Part shown: positions 8,703 to 20,617 of the stretch, piece by piece
How the letters are laid out: every line of letters starts with the position of its first letter
How positions within the stretch are numbered: position 1 is the stretch's first letter
Assembly: GCF_020037015.1 (NCBI RefSeq)
Contig: NZ_JAIQDE010000001.1
Span: forward strand, 248,001 to 312,000
Reading direction: 5' to 3'
Origin: Corallococcus sp. AS-1-6
Lineage (GTDB): Bacteria > Myxococcota > Myxococcia > Myxococcales > Myxococcaceae
DNA: 64,000 nt
The notes under the pieces: generated by a model
Seen by the model: the letters and a program-made list of their open reading frames with translations, nothing else
What the model was told of the DNA's origin: nothing
The model's database searches: none
Program-made: the position numbers and the translations under genes

Positions 8703-11700
8703 ATGTCCCCACGGATCGCTGTGCTCGCCCGCTGTCTGGGGTTGAGCGTGCTGTGTCTGGGCCTGTCGCTCGGCTGTAAAGACTCTGGAACCCCGCCGCA
8801 GCCCCCGCCCGAAATCGAGGGCGTGGTGGACACGGCGGCCTCCACGGTGGTGGTGGACCGGCCCACGGGAGTGCTGGCGAACGGCGAGGACGTCGCGGTC
8901 GTCACCGTGACGGCGCTGCGCAAGGCGGACGGCTCGCGGCTGTCCGGGCGCTCGGTGTCGCTGACGCTGGAGGGGGAGGGCGTCTCCGTCCAGGAGTCCG
9001 CGCTCGTCACCAACATCAACGGCCAGGCGCAGGCGCACGTGACGTCCACGGTGCCGGGCGTGAAGACGGTGAAGGCGTCCGTGAAGGACGACACCGGCAA
9101 GATGACGGCGCTCGACGCGACGGCCACGGTGGACTTCGCGGACGTCAGCACCGTGAAGACGCTGGCGTTCCGCTCGGCGCTGCCGGATGCCGTCGCGGGC
9201 GAGCCGCTCAAGCTCCTGGTGGTGGAGGTGCGCAACGGCGCTGGCGGGGTGGTGACGGACAGCACGGCGGAGGTGACGCTGTCGCTGGGCTCCGGCGGCA
9301 TCGTGTTCCCGGAGGGGCAGTTGACGGTGGCCGCGGTGAACGGCGTCGCGACCTTCCCGGACGTGGTGCTGAAGCGCGCGGGCAAGGGCTACTCCTTCAT
9401 GGCGAGCGCCCCGGGCTTCGAGCCCGTCCCCAGCACCGTCTTCAAGGTGGAGCCCGGTGCGGTGTCCGCGCTGGGGCTGGACCGCCTCCTGGAGACCACC
9501 ACGGCGGGCACGGCGGAGTCCCTGGAGGTCACGCTCTCGGACATGTACGCCAACACGGTGACGACCTACACGGGCACGGTGACGCTGACGTCCACGGACG
9601 CGGCCGCGACGCTGCCCTCCCACACGTTCACCGCCGTGGACGCGGGCCGGTTCAAGTTCCAGGACATCACCTTCCGCACCGCCGGGCCGCGGTTCCTGAC
9701 GATTGCGGACAGCGCAGGGGCCTTCTCCTTCGAGTCCAGGGTGCTCGTGTCCGCCGCGACGCCCTCGAAGCTGGTGTTCACGCAGCAGCCCGCCTCGCGC
9801 GTGTCGACGCGCGCCTCCCTGGGGACCGTGAAGGTCGCGGTCCAGGACGCCTTCGGAAACCCAGCGTCGGCGACCGGGCTGGCGGTGAATCTGTCGCTGC
9901 CGGCGGGGGCCTTCACGCTCGCGGGGCCCGTGATCGCGGCGCCGGTGGAGGGTGTCGCGACCTTCACGGACTTGAGCATCGCGGGGCATGGCACCACGCA
10001 CCTGGTGGCGTCCGCGCAGGGCGTGCAGGACGTGAGCAGCGCGGACGTGGAGGTGGTGGACGACGTGGCGCCCGCGAAGCCGGTGCTGACGCAGACGGGG
10101 GCCACGGAGACGGGCCTCACCGTGCAATGGACGGGCGTGGGGGATGACGGTGTGCAGGGGCAGGTGGCGTCGCAGGAGCTGCGCTACGCGACGTCCGCCA
10201 TCACCACGGACGCGGCCTTCGAAGCGGCGACGCCGGTGACGGTCGGCGCCCCGGTGCCTCCGGGGACGGAGCAGTCCGCGACCCTCTCCGGGCTCGCGGC
10301 CGGGAAGACGTACCACGTGGCGCTCAAGGTGACGGACGCGCACGGCAACTCCGCGCGCTCGGACAGCCTCGCGGTGTCCACTTCGGACCCGCAGGTGACG
10401 CAGTTGGCGTTCACGCTGCAACCGTCGAATGGCACGGCGGGCTCCCCGCTCGCGGACGTGAAGGTGTCACTGCTGGACGCGCGAGGCGACGTCGTCTCCA
10501 CGGCCACCACGGTGGTGACGCTGACGCTCACCGGTCAGGCTGGCTTCACGGCGGTGCCAGTGGCGGCGGTGAATGGTGTAGCGACCTTCTCGGGCCTGCG
10601 CGTGGACACGGCGGGCACGTTCACCTTCACGGTCACGGCGGGCTCGCTGACGCAGGAGAGCCAGTCCTTCACGGTGGGCGCGGGGGCGGCGGCGAAGCTG
10701 ATGCTCGTGCCCTTCCCGGGCCCGGTCGACGCGGGTGCGTCGAACGACGTGACGGTGTCCGTGACGGATGCCTTTGGCAACCGCCTCCCGGACTACACCG
10801 GCACGGTGCGCTTCACGTCCTCGGACGCGCAGGCGGTGCTGCCTCCGGACGTCGTCTTCGCCCTGGCGGACCAGGGCGAGAAGACGGTCTCCGGCTTCGT
10901 CTTCAAGACGGCGGGCACGCAGTCGCTCACGGCCACGGACACGGCCACCCCGGCCCTCACCGCGACGGTGAACGCGGAGGTGCGCTCCGTCACGGCCGCG
11001 TCGCTTGAAGTCATCGCGAGCGCGGGCCCGTTCGGCGCGGGCCAGTCGCTGAGCTACGAGCTGGTGGCACGTGACGTCTACGGCAACGTGGCGAAGGGCT
11101 ACGCGTCCACGGTGACCTTCACCTCCTCGGATGCGCAGGCGGTGCTGCCCGGCGCCTATACGTTCACCCTGCTGGACGAGGGCCGGCACACCTTCAGCGT
11201 GGAGCTGCGCACCGCCGGAGACCACGACGTCACCGTGGAGGACGTGACGGACACGTCGCTCACGGTCTCGCACACGTACTCCATCATCCCGGCGGCGGTG
11301 GGCCAGTTGACCTTCGCCTCCGCGCCCACGACGGGCTCGGTGCGGCAGGCGCTGGCGGACATCGAGGTCGCGGTGAAGGACGCCTACGGCAACACCCTCA
11401 CCAACGCGTCGGCGGATGTGCAGTTGGCGCTGGTGGGTGGCGGCTTCGCCCAGGGCATCCCCACGCGCACCACCGTGAGCGGTGTGGCCACCTTCGGCGA
11501 GCTCAGCATCAACGACGAAGGCACGTACCAGCTCCAGGCGAGCGCGGACGACTTCCAGACCCTCACGTCGGCGGACCTGATCATCTCCGACGCACAGGCG
11601 CCGTCCGCCGCCGCGAGCTTCAGCGCGACGGGGGTGTCTGGCGACAGCATCCGCCTGGACTGGCAGGCCCCGGGTGACGACGGCGTGCTGGGCACGGCCT

Positions 11701-13643
11701 CGCGCTACGAGCTGCGCTACGCCACGTCCGCCATCACCGACGCCACCTTCGGCGCGGCCACGCTCGTGACGGGCATGAGCACGCCCCAGACGGCGGGCAC
11801 GGCGGAGTCCTTCACCGTCACCGGCCTGACGGCGGCCACGACGTACCACTTCGCGCTCCGGACGTTCGACGGCGCGGACAACGCCAGCGCGCTCGCCACC
11901 GCGAGCACCGCCACCACCAGCCCGTGCGACGGCTACGTGTGCACGCCGCCCGCGCCCCAGTGCGCGGAGGACGGTTACTCGCGCGAGGTCTACTCGTCGG
12001 TGTGCGTGGTGCAGAACGGCGCGCCGACCTGCGTGGCCGGCGACTCGACGCTCGAGACCTGCACCGGCGCGGACGCGGTCTGCTACGCGGGCGCGTGCAC
12101 CAGCGCGCCGCACCCGGGCGCGGGCGAGCTGGTCATCTCGGAGGTGATGCACTCGCCCTCCGCGGGCACCACCGAGTACCTGGAGCTGACCAACACCACG
12201 TCGCATCTGCTGGACGCGCAGGGCCTGACGGTGACCCTGGTCAACAGCGCGGGGACGGAGACGTCCTTCACGGTGAACCACAACCCCACGCTGCTGGTGC
12301 CCCCCGGCGGCCGGACGGTGCTCGCGCAGGACGCGAACTACACGCGCAACGGTGGCGTGTCGGCGAACACCGACTATGGCATCGACAAGTTCATGGACAG
12401 CACGGGCTCCATCACGCTCAAGCAGGGCGCGGTGACGGTGGACAGCCTCACGTACACGAACGCGTTCCCCCAGACGACGGGCCGGGCCATGAGCCTCGCG
12501 TCCAGCATCATCGGGACGAAGGGCAGCGCCCAGGCCTGGTACTGGTGTGACTCCACCGGCAGCCTGTCCGGCGGGGACCGGGGCACGCCGCTCCAGGCCA
12601 ACGACGACTGCGGCCTGAACGTGGAGAAGCCGCTGAACTACTGCGCCATCCAGTACCCGAAGACGTTCCCGTCGCCGGACAACGCCTACCCGGCGGTCAT
12701 CGCCCCCAACGCCAGCTACGACATCTACAGCCAGTTCTACAGCTACGACGTCACGCAGCGGAACACGCAGGGCAACGACTTCTACCCGCTCATCGAGGCG
12801 CAGTTGGGCTACGGCACGGACGCCGCCAACCCGGCGGGCTGGACGTGGACGGCGGCGGACTTCAACGCGGGCTTCACCACGCCGAACTCCAACAACGACG
12901 AGATGAAGGCGGTCCTCCAGATTCCCACGGCCGGCACGTACCGCTACGGCTTCCGCTACCGCTTCAAGGGCGAGCCGTGGGTGTACTGCGACCAGTCCGG
13001 CAAGGTGGATCCTCCCGCGGGCACCTGGGGCTCGGTGACGGTCGTCAAGACACCGCTGACGAACCACGTGGTCATCAGCGAGGTCAGCGGCGGCAACGGC
13101 ACGGGCACGGCCGCGACGGACGAGTTCGTCGAGCTCTACAACCCGACGAACTCGGACGTGGACCTGTCCAACTGGCAGCTCAGCTACAAGTCCGCCACCG
13201 GGACCGCCTGGAGTGGGACCGTCACCATTCCCGCCGGAAAGGTCATCCGCGCCCACGGCTACTTCCTGCTGGGCGGGGCGAACTACAGCGGCACGGGCAC
13301 GCTGGCCAAGGACCTCGGCTACACCTTCGATGCGTCGGCCTCCACGACCGCCGGTGGCCACGTCCGCATCCAGCAACTCGTGGGGGGGACCTACGTGGAC
13401 GTGGACAAGCTGGGATGGGGCGCCGGGAATTCCCCCGAGGGCACCGCCGCCCCTTCGCACCCGGCGGTGGGCGGCAGCCTCGAGCGCAAGGCCGTGGCCT
13501 CCTCCACCTCCACCACCATGGGCACGACCGGCGCGGACGCCCTTCGTGGCAATGGGCAGGACACGGACAACAACGGCCAGGACTTCGTGACCCGCGCCGT
13601 CCGGGAGCCGCAGACCTCGCAGAGCCCGCTCGAGTTCTACTGA
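8703..13643 (+). CDS. Giant Ig-like/FN3/lamin-tail lipoprotein B
   Basis: Tandem paralogue of the preceding gene, 1,646 residues, with the same order of parts: lipoprotein signal ending in LSLGC, Big-1-like module, serial Ig-like repeats, FN3-like domains, a cysteine-rich module starting CDGYVC, and two lamin-tail-like domains (LVISEVMHSP and HVVISEVSGG). The signal peptide is almost identical to that of gene A. Most of the protein differs by scattered substitutions, but the part coded by 10634-11360 is identical to gene A at DNA level. Start ATG 8703 has GGAGA five bases upstream. Expected location is the outer membrane or cell surface; substrate or partner unknown. Confidence 0.85.
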   Translation: MSPRIAVLARCLGLSVLCLGLSLGCKDSGTPPQPPPEIEGVVDTAASTVVVDRPTGVLANGEDVAVVTVTALRKADGSRLSGRSVSLTLEGEGVSVQESALVTNINGQAQAHVTSTVPGVKTVKASVKDDTGKMTALDATATVDFADVSTVKTLAFRSALPDAVAGEPLKLLVVEVRNGAGGVVTDSTAEVTLSLGSGGIVFPEGQLTVAAVNGVATFPDVVLKRAGKGYSFMASAPGFEPVPSTVFKVEPGAVSALGLDRLLETTTAGTAESLEVTLSDMYANTVTTYTGTVTLTSTDAAATLPSHTFTAVDAGRFKFQDITFRTAGPRFLTIADSAGAFSFESRVLVSAATPSKLVFTQQPASRVSTRASLGTVKVAVQDAFGNPASATGLAVNLSLPAGAFTLAGPVIAAPVEGVATFTDLSIAGHGTTHLVASAQGVQDVSSADVEVVDDVAPAKPVLTQTGATETGLTVQWTGVGDDGVQGQVASQELRYATSAITTDAAFEAATPVTVGAPVPPGTEQSATLSGLAAGKTYHVALKVTDAHGNSARSDSLAVSTSDPQVTQLAFTLQPSNGTAGSPLADVKVSLLDARGDVVSTATTVVTLTLTGQAGFTAVPVAAVNGVATFSGLRVDTAGTFTFTVTAGSLTQESQSFTVGAGAAAKLMLVPFPGPVDAGASNDVTVSVTDAFGNRLPDYTGTVRFTSSDAQAVLPPDVVFALADQGEKTVSGFVFKTAGTQSLTATDTATPALTATVNAEVRSVTAASLEVIASAGPFGAGQSLSYELVARDVYGNVAKGYASTVTFTSSDAQAVLPGAYTFTLLDEGRHTFSVELRTAGDHDVTVEDVTDTSLTVSHTYSIIPAAVGQLTFASAPTTGSVRQALADIEVAVKDAYGNTLTNASADVQLALVGGGFAQGIPTRTTVSGVATFGELSINDEGTYQLQASADDFQTLTSADLIISDAQAPSAAASFSATGVSGDSIRLDWQAPGDDGVLGTASRYELRYATSAITDATFGAATLVTGMSTPQTAGTAESFTVTGLTAATTYHFALRTFDGADNASALATASTATTSPCDGYVCTPPAPQCAEDGYSREVYSSVCVVQNGAPTCVAGDSTLETCTGADAVCYAGACTSAPHPGAGELVISEVMHSPSAGTTEYLELTNTTSHLLDAQGLTVTLVNSAGTETSFTVNHNPTLLVPPGGRTVLAQDANYTRNGGVSANTDYGIDKFMDSTGSITLKQGAVTVDSLTYTNAFPQTTGRAMSLASSIIGTKGSAQAWYWCDSTGSLSGGDRGTPLQANDDCGLNVEKPLNYCAIQYPKTFPSPDNAYPAVIAPNASYDIYSQFYSYDVTQRNTQGNDFYPLIEAQLGYGTDAANPAGWTWTAADFNAGFTTPNSNNDEMKAVLQIPTAGTYRYGFRYRFKGEPWVYCDQSGKVDPPAGTWGSVTVVKTPLTNHVVISEVSGGNGTGTAATDEFVELYNPTNSDVDLSNWQLSYKSATGTAWSGTVTIPAGKVIRAHGYFLLGGANYSGTGTLAKDLGYTFDASASTTAGGHVRIQQLVGGTYVDVDKLGWGAGNSPEGTAAPSHPAVGGSLERKAVASSTSTTMGTTGADALRGNGQDTDNNGQDFVTRAVREPQTSQSPLEFY
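10634..11360 (+). repeat. Perfect 727-base direct repeat, copy 2
   Basis: Identical to 5542-6268. It lies inside lipoprotein gene B at the matching position, so the two copies are in register with an exact 5,092-base offset. See copy 1 for the boundary mismatches. Confidence 0.9.
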
Positions 13644-13672
13644 CGCCTCCGCCTCACCCTTGAGAAGTCCCA

Positions 13673-13711
13673 GGAAGGCCGCCTCCGGCACTCACGCCGG
13701 GGCGGCCTTCC
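13673..13711 (+). terminator. Strong hairpin after lipoprotein B
   Basis: GGAAGGCCGCC (13673-13683) pairs perfectly with GGCGGCCTTCC (13701-13711), and the inner CCGGC/GCCGG extends the stem with one bulged T. It lies 30 bases after the stop codon. No T-tract follows, as is common in high-GC genomes. The rest of 13644-13879 shows no gene. Confidence 0.65.
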
Positions 13712-13879
13712 GCCTTCGGGCACCGCCCGCCCGTCCGCCGCCCGACGGACGGGGCGGGGGAGGGCGTCCACTGCCCGGCAACCGTCCGCGCCGGGCCACT
13801 CGGATGCTGCCAGGGAGGACGGGGCGCATTAGCTTTGAGCCCTTTCCCGCACACCCACGGCTTGAGAGGAGCCCATCCC

Positions 13880-15832
13880 GTGTCCGAGCCCCTGGTCCCC
13901 GACGCCGCCCGCCATGTCACCTGCCCGCCGGAGGAGTTCCGCCGCGCGAGCGAGGAGGCCCTGTCCAAGGCCCGCGACGGCATCGCGCGACTGAAGACGC
14001 TGCCCGCCTCCACGCCCCCCAGGGAGGTCCTGGAGCTGTTCGACGAGTCCTCGGCCGCGCTGGATGACGCCGCCGCGCGCGCCAGCGTCGTGCGCCACAC
14101 GCACCCGGAGGCCGCCCTGCGCGAGGCCGCGGAGGCCTCCGAGCAGGCCATCGAGAACCTGGCCAACGACATCCGCATGGACCGGGGCGTCTACGACGTC
14201 CTGGCGCGCGTGGACCTGTCCCAGGAGGACGCCGCCACGCGCAAGTGGATGGAGAAGGTGCTGCGCGACTTCCGCCGCGCCGGCGTGGACCGCGACGACG
14301 CCACCCGCGCGAAGGTGAAGGCGCTCCAGGAGGAGCTGGTCCGCATTGGCCAGGAGTTCAGCCGCAACATCAGCCAGGACACCCGCAAGGTGTCCCTGCC
14401 CCCGGCCGCGCTGGACGGCCTGCCGGAGGACTACGTGCGCGCGCACGCCCCCGGCGAGGACGGCCAGGTGCGCATCTCCACGGACTACCCGGACCTGGTG
14501 CCCTTCCTCACCTACGCGCGCGACGGCAAGGCCCGCGAAGCGCTCTGGCGCGCCAACCGCCAGCGCGGCTACCCCTCCAACGTGGACGTGCTCCAGAAGC
14601 TGGTCCAGAAGCGCCACGAGCTGGCCACGCTGCTGGGCTACCCGCACTGGGCCGCCTACGCCACCGAGGACAAGATGGTGCGCACCGCGGACGCCGCGGG
14701 CACCTTCATCCGGAAGATCGCCGACGCGTCGGAGGAGCGCATGAAGCGCGACTACGCCGTGCTCCTGGAGCGCAAGCGCAAGGACGACCCGGCCGCCGAC
14801 AAGGTGAACCCGTGGGACTCCGGCTACCTGGATGACCGCGTGAAGGCGGAGCAGTACGCCTTCGACTCGCAGACGGTGCGCCCCTACTTCGAATACACGC
14901 GCGTGAAGCAGGGCGTGCTGGACCTCACGGCGCGCCTCTTCGGCGTCACCTACCGCCCCGTGAAGGACGTGCCGGTGTGGCACCCGGACGTGGAGGTCTA
15001 CGACGTCCACGAAGGCCAGACGCTCAAGGGCCGCTTCTTCCTGGACATGCACCCGCGCGCGGACAAGTACAAGCACGCGGCCCAGTTCACGCTGACGAGC
15101 GGCAAGTCCGGCCGGCGGCTGCCGGAAGGCGCGCTCATCTGCAACTTCCCCAAGCCCGGCGCGGAGCCCGCGCTCATGCAGCACGGCGACGTGGAGACGT
15201 TCTTCCACGAGTTCGGCCACCTCCTGCACCACATCTTCGGCGGCCACACGAAGTGGGCGGGCCTGTCCGGCGTGCGCACGGAGTGGGACTTCGTGGAGGC
15301 CCCGTCGCAGATGCTGGAGGAGTGGGGGCGCGACGTGACGTGCCTGCAGACCTTCGCGAAGCACTACCAGACGGGCGAGGCGCTGCCCGCGGAGCTGGTG
15401 GAGCGCATGCTCGCCGCGGACGAGTTCGGCAAGGGGCTCTTCGTGCGCCAGCAGATGTTCTACGCGGCGCTCAGCCTGGAGCTGTACCGGCGCGACCCGA
15501 AGGACCTGGACGCCACCGCGCTCGTGCGTGAGCTGCAGGGCCAGTACATCCCCTTCCCGTACCTGGAGGGCACGTACTTCCACCTCACCTTCGGGCACCT
15601 GGACGGGTACTCGTCCAACTACTACACGTACATGTGGTCGTTGGTCATCGCGAAGGACCTCTTCACGGTGTTCCAGACGAAGGGCCTGCTCAACCCCGAG
15701 CCCGCGCAGGCCTACCGCCGCGCGGTGCTGGAGCCGGGCGGCTCCGACGACGCCGCCCGCCTGGTGCGCCACTTCCTCGGCCGCGACTACGACTTCCGCG
15801 CGTACGAGGCCTGGCTCAACAAGGCCGCCTGA
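13880..15832 (+). CDS. M3 family oligopeptidase
   Basis: Zinc metallo-oligopeptidase of the thimet oligopeptidase / oligopeptidase F superfamily (M3), 650 residues, expected in the cytoplasm, where it would degrade short peptides. The zinc site HEFGH is at residues 443-447, followed by the long helical C-terminal part typical of the family. GTG 13880 is preferred: it has GAGAGGAG eight bases upstream and gives a normal N-terminus, whereas a frame extension to 13835 has no ribosome-binding site. It converges with glgP across a hairpin. The exact subfamily cannot be fixed by eye. Confidence 0.9.
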   Translation: MSEPLVPDAARHVTCPPEEFRRASEEALSKARDGIARLKTLPASTPPREVLELFDESSAALDDAAARASVVRHTHPEAALREAAEASEQAIENLANDIRMDRGVYDVLARVDLSQEDAATRKWMEKVLRDFRRAGVDRDDATRAKVKALQEELVRIGQEFSRNISQDTRKVSLPPAALDGLPEDYVRAHAPGEDGQVRISTDYPDLVPFLTYARDGKAREALWRANRQRGYPSNVDVLQKLVQKRHELATLLGYPHWAAYATEDKMVRTADAAGTFIRKIADASEERMKRDYAVLLERKRKDDPAADKVNPWDSGYLDDRVKAEQYAFDSQTVRPYFEYTRVKQGVLDLTARLFGVTYRPVKDVPVWHPDVEVYDVHEGQTLKGRFFLDMHPRADKYKHAAQFTLTSGKSGRRLPEGALICNFPKPGAEPALMQHGDVETFFHEFGHLLHHIFGGHTKWAGLSGVRTEWDFVEAPSQMLEEWGRDVTCLQTFAKHYQTGEALPAELVERMLAADEFGKGLFVRQQMFYAALSLELYRRDPKDLDATALVRELQGQYIPFPYLEGTYFHLTFGHLDGYSSNYYTYMWSLVIAKDLFTVFQTKGLLNPEPAQAYRRAVLEPGGSDDAARLVRHFLGRDYDFRAYEAWLNKAA

Positions 15833-15845
15833 GCGGCGGACGGCA

Positions 15846-15873
15846 CGGCGGCCCCGGGGAACCGGAGCCGCCG
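15846..15873. terminator. Hairpin between convergent M3 peptidase and glgP
   Basis: CGGCGGC (15846-15852) pairs with GCCGCCG (15867-15873), with an inner CCGG/CCGG pairing. It occupies the 57-base gap between two convergent stop codons, so it may end transcription from both sides. Confidence 0.55.
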
Positions 15874-15889
15874 GTGCTCGAGCGTCACG

Positions 15890-18397
<2,508 letters not shown>

Positions 18398-18673
18398 AAG
18401 TCGGTCGTCTCGAGGGTCGCGAAGGGGTGGAGGCACTGCGCGAGCGCCCGCGCTTTTGACGCGGGACGCCCATGACGGAAGGCTACCGTGTCACGCCAGC
18501 CCAGGGCAGGGGAAACCCACGTCCCCCGCCCGGGGTCGGCCGCTTCCTCCGCCAGGGAGGGAAGGTGCCCGGGGACCCGCGTGACGCGGCGCGGCCCCAG
18601 GGTGCGCGATGGCAAGCACCTCCCCCGCGGGGGTGGGCCGGAAGCGAGCGGAAGTGGAGTACAAAGCTCGCGA

Positions 18674-19261
18674 ATGTCCCGCCCCCTGGATGACCTGGAA
18701 GCGCGCATCGCCCTCACCCGGCCCGGGGACACCGTGCGGGGCTTGAGCTTCGCGGCGGTGCTGCGGCTCGTGCACCAGCGGTTGGGGCGTGACGCCGCGG
18801 AGCGCCTGCGCGCGCCGCTCATGCAGCGCAGCCCGGTGGACTTCTTCTCCTACCCGGCGGTGGACTTCCTGCGGCTGCTCGCCTTCGCGTCGGAGGCGCT
18901 CCAGCCGGAGTACGGCACACGTGACGCGGCCCTGCGGGCGTGCGGGGAGGCCATCGTCGGGACCTTCTTCGAGTCCACGGTGGGGCAGACGCTCCTGCGC
19001 CTCACCTCCAGCGGCGCCGACCCCAAGCGCCTCTACAGCAACGCGCCCGCGTCGTACTCCACCGCGGTGAGCTACGGGCAGCGCGAGTACCAGGCCCTGG
19101 GCGACAAGCGCGTGCGGCTCGTCTTCAAGGGGGACCTGCTGCCCGTGGAGGTCCACGAGGGCATCCTCGGCGGGCCCCTCCACGCGCTCCACCGCGAGGG
19201 CAGCGTGCGGGGCACCGAGCGGTGCCTGGGCGACTCCGAGTTCATCATCGAATGGACCTGA
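18674..19261 (+). CDS. DUF2378 (TIGR02265) family protein
   Basis: Protein of 195 residues from a family largely restricted to myxobacteria, where many paralogues occur; its biochemical function is unknown. Recognised by the overall pattern: the early LSFAAVLRLV segment, a middle YPAVDFLRLL stretch and the C-terminal part ending FIIEWT. No signal peptide or membrane segment is seen. ATG 18674 is the best start; a TACAAA element (18660-18665) ends eight bases before it and there is no close ribosome-binding site, so a leaderless message is possible. The frame is open upstream, but that extension looks non-coding. Confidence 0.8.
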   Translation: MSRPLDDLEARIALTRPGDTVRGLSFAAVLRLVHQRLGRDAAERLRAPLMQRSPVDFFSYPAVDFLRLLAFASEALQPEYGTRDAALRACGEAIVGTFFESTVGQTLLRLTSSGADPKRLYSNAPASYSTAVSYGQREYQALGDKRVRLVFKGDLLPVEVHEGILGGPLHALHREGSVRGTERCLGDSEFIIEWT

Positions 19262-19270
19262 GACAAGCGA

Positions 19271-19305
19271 CGGGCCCCGCTCCACCGTGAAGGGGAGGGG
19301 GCCCG
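19271..19305. terminator. Hairpin between DUF2378 gene and M23 peptidase
   Basis: CGGGCCCC (19271-19278) is complementary to GGGGCCCG (19298-19305). It sits in the 71-base gap between two convergent genes. There is no T-tract and the loop is long (19 bases), so the call is moderate. Confidence 0.4.
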
Positions 19306-19332
19306 GGGCTTTCGGCGCGAGGCGGCCTGGGG

Positions 19333-20523
19333 CTACTTCGTGGCGGTGGGCGCCGGGCCCGCCTTGCCGGCGACGGCGGCCACGGACACGGCGTCAAGCT
19401 GCTGGGCCATGTCCTGCGCCTTGGCGAGGAAGTCCGCCGTCAGCTCCTTGGGCAGCGGATCCGCGCGGGGGAACTTCTGGGTGAGCGGGTTGGCGTAGGC
19501 GCCGTTGCGCTTCAGGCCGAAGTGCAGGTGCGGGCCGGTGGAGCGGCCGGTGTTGCCGGAGTAGGCAATCACCTGCTTCTGCCGCACGCGCTGGCCGGCG
19601 CGCACGCCGTCGCCGAAGCGCGACAGGTGCATGTACTGCGTCTCCATGCCGTTGGCGTGGCGCAGCACCACCATGTTGCCGGCCGCGCCCGCGTTGCCCG
19701 CGGACACGACGGTGCCGTCCGCCACGGCCCACACCGGGGTGCCAATGGGCGTGCCGTAGTCCACGCCGTTGTGGTTCTTCACGTACTGGAGCACCGGGTG
19801 GAAGCGCGACCCGAAGCTGCTGGTGACGTGCGCGTACTTCAGCGGGCTCTTGAGGAAGGTCTTCTTCGCGCTGGCGCCGTCCTCCTGGAAGAAGTTGGCC
19901 TCGCCGTTGGGCAGCACGTAGCGGAACACGCGCTTGTTGCCCACCAGCCCGCCCTCGTACGTGGCCGCCAGCACCTCGCCGTAGCGCAGCACGCGGCCCT
20001 TGGAGACGAACTTCTCCACCAGTGCCTTGGCCCGGTCGCCCTTGCGCACGTCGCGGTAGAAGTCGATGTCCCACGCGAACACGTCCGACAGCACCAGGCC
20101 GATGGACGGGTCCTCACCCGCCGCGAGCGTCGCCTCGTACAGGGACGAGTTGATCTCCAGCGACACCAGCGACACCTGCTTCTCCACCTCGATGGAGCGC
20201 TTGCTGCCGACGTACTTCTCCCCGTCGCGGCGCACCTGCCACTCGTCCACGGTGCTCTGGCGGTAGTCGAAGAAGTCCAGCTCGCCGTTCTTCATCACCA
20301 GGCGGAACTGGTCCCCCACGCGCGACTTGCGGAAGTCGAACACGCCCTCCAGCGCGGAGATGACCGCCGTCACCTGCTCGTCGGGCAGTTGCGTGTCGTG
20401 CAGCGCGCCCGCCAGCGTCTGGCGCGGCTCGATGCGGCGGTTCTTGATTTCGAACTGGGTGGCGGCTTCGGACGTCGAAGCCACCCCGAGGGCGGCGAGG
20501 CAGAGGAGGGAAGCGGTCTTCAT
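19333..20523 (-). CDS. M23 family metallopeptidase (LytM-type)
   Basis: Probable peptidoglycan endopeptidase or divisome/envelope activator of 396 residues. ATG 20523 starts a cleavable signal peptide (hydrophobic core LLCLAALGVA, cleavage after STSEA), so the mature protein is periplasmic. The C-terminal half is an M23 domain with the expected zinc ligands: an H...D pair in the NHNGVDYGTPIG segment and the HLHF motif near GRSTGPHLHFG. The middle part resembles the extension found in MepM/YebA-like proteins. The frame continues upstream without features. It lies 94 bases downstream of spoVR on the same strand and could have its own promoter in that gap. Confidence 0.92.
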   Translation of the reverse strand: MKTASLLCLAALGVASTSEAATQFEIKNRRIEPRQTLAGALHDTQLPDEQVTAVISALEGVFDFRKSRVGDQFRLVMKNGELDFFDYRQSTVDEWQVRRDGEKYVGSKRSIEVEKQVSLVSLEINSSLYEATLAAGEDPSIGLVLSDVFAWDIDFYRDVRKGDRAKALVEKFVSKGRVLRYGEVLAATYEGGLVGNKRVFRYVLPNGEANFFQEDGASAKKTFLKSPLKYAHVTSSFGSRFHPVLQYVKNHNGVDYGTPIGTPVWAVADGTVVSAGNAGAAGNMVVLRHANGMETQYMHLSRFGDGVRAGQRVRQKQVIAYSGNTGRSTGPHLHFGLKRNGAYANPLTQKFPRADPLPKELTADFLAKAQDMAQQLDAVSVAAVAGKAGPAPTATK

Positions 20524-20617
20524 GGGGGGCGATACAGGAGTGTAGAGGACTGTTGGTCCTCCGCCCAAATCCTGACCGCACTTCCGCAGCCTGCCTGCCT
20601 GCTTGGGACTTCCGGCC

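Noticed and set aside
5375-9385. Very long minus-strand open frame (1,336 codons) opposite the lipoprotein genes
   Set aside because: It runs across the stop of one lipoprotein and into the next, is Arg/His/Gly-rich, and exists because GC-rich coding DNA rarely forms stops on the opposite strand.
10467-13691. Minus-strand open frame of 1,074 codons opposite lipoprotein B
   Set aside because: Same cause: Arg/His-rich antisense shadow with no domain, signal or ribosome-binding site.
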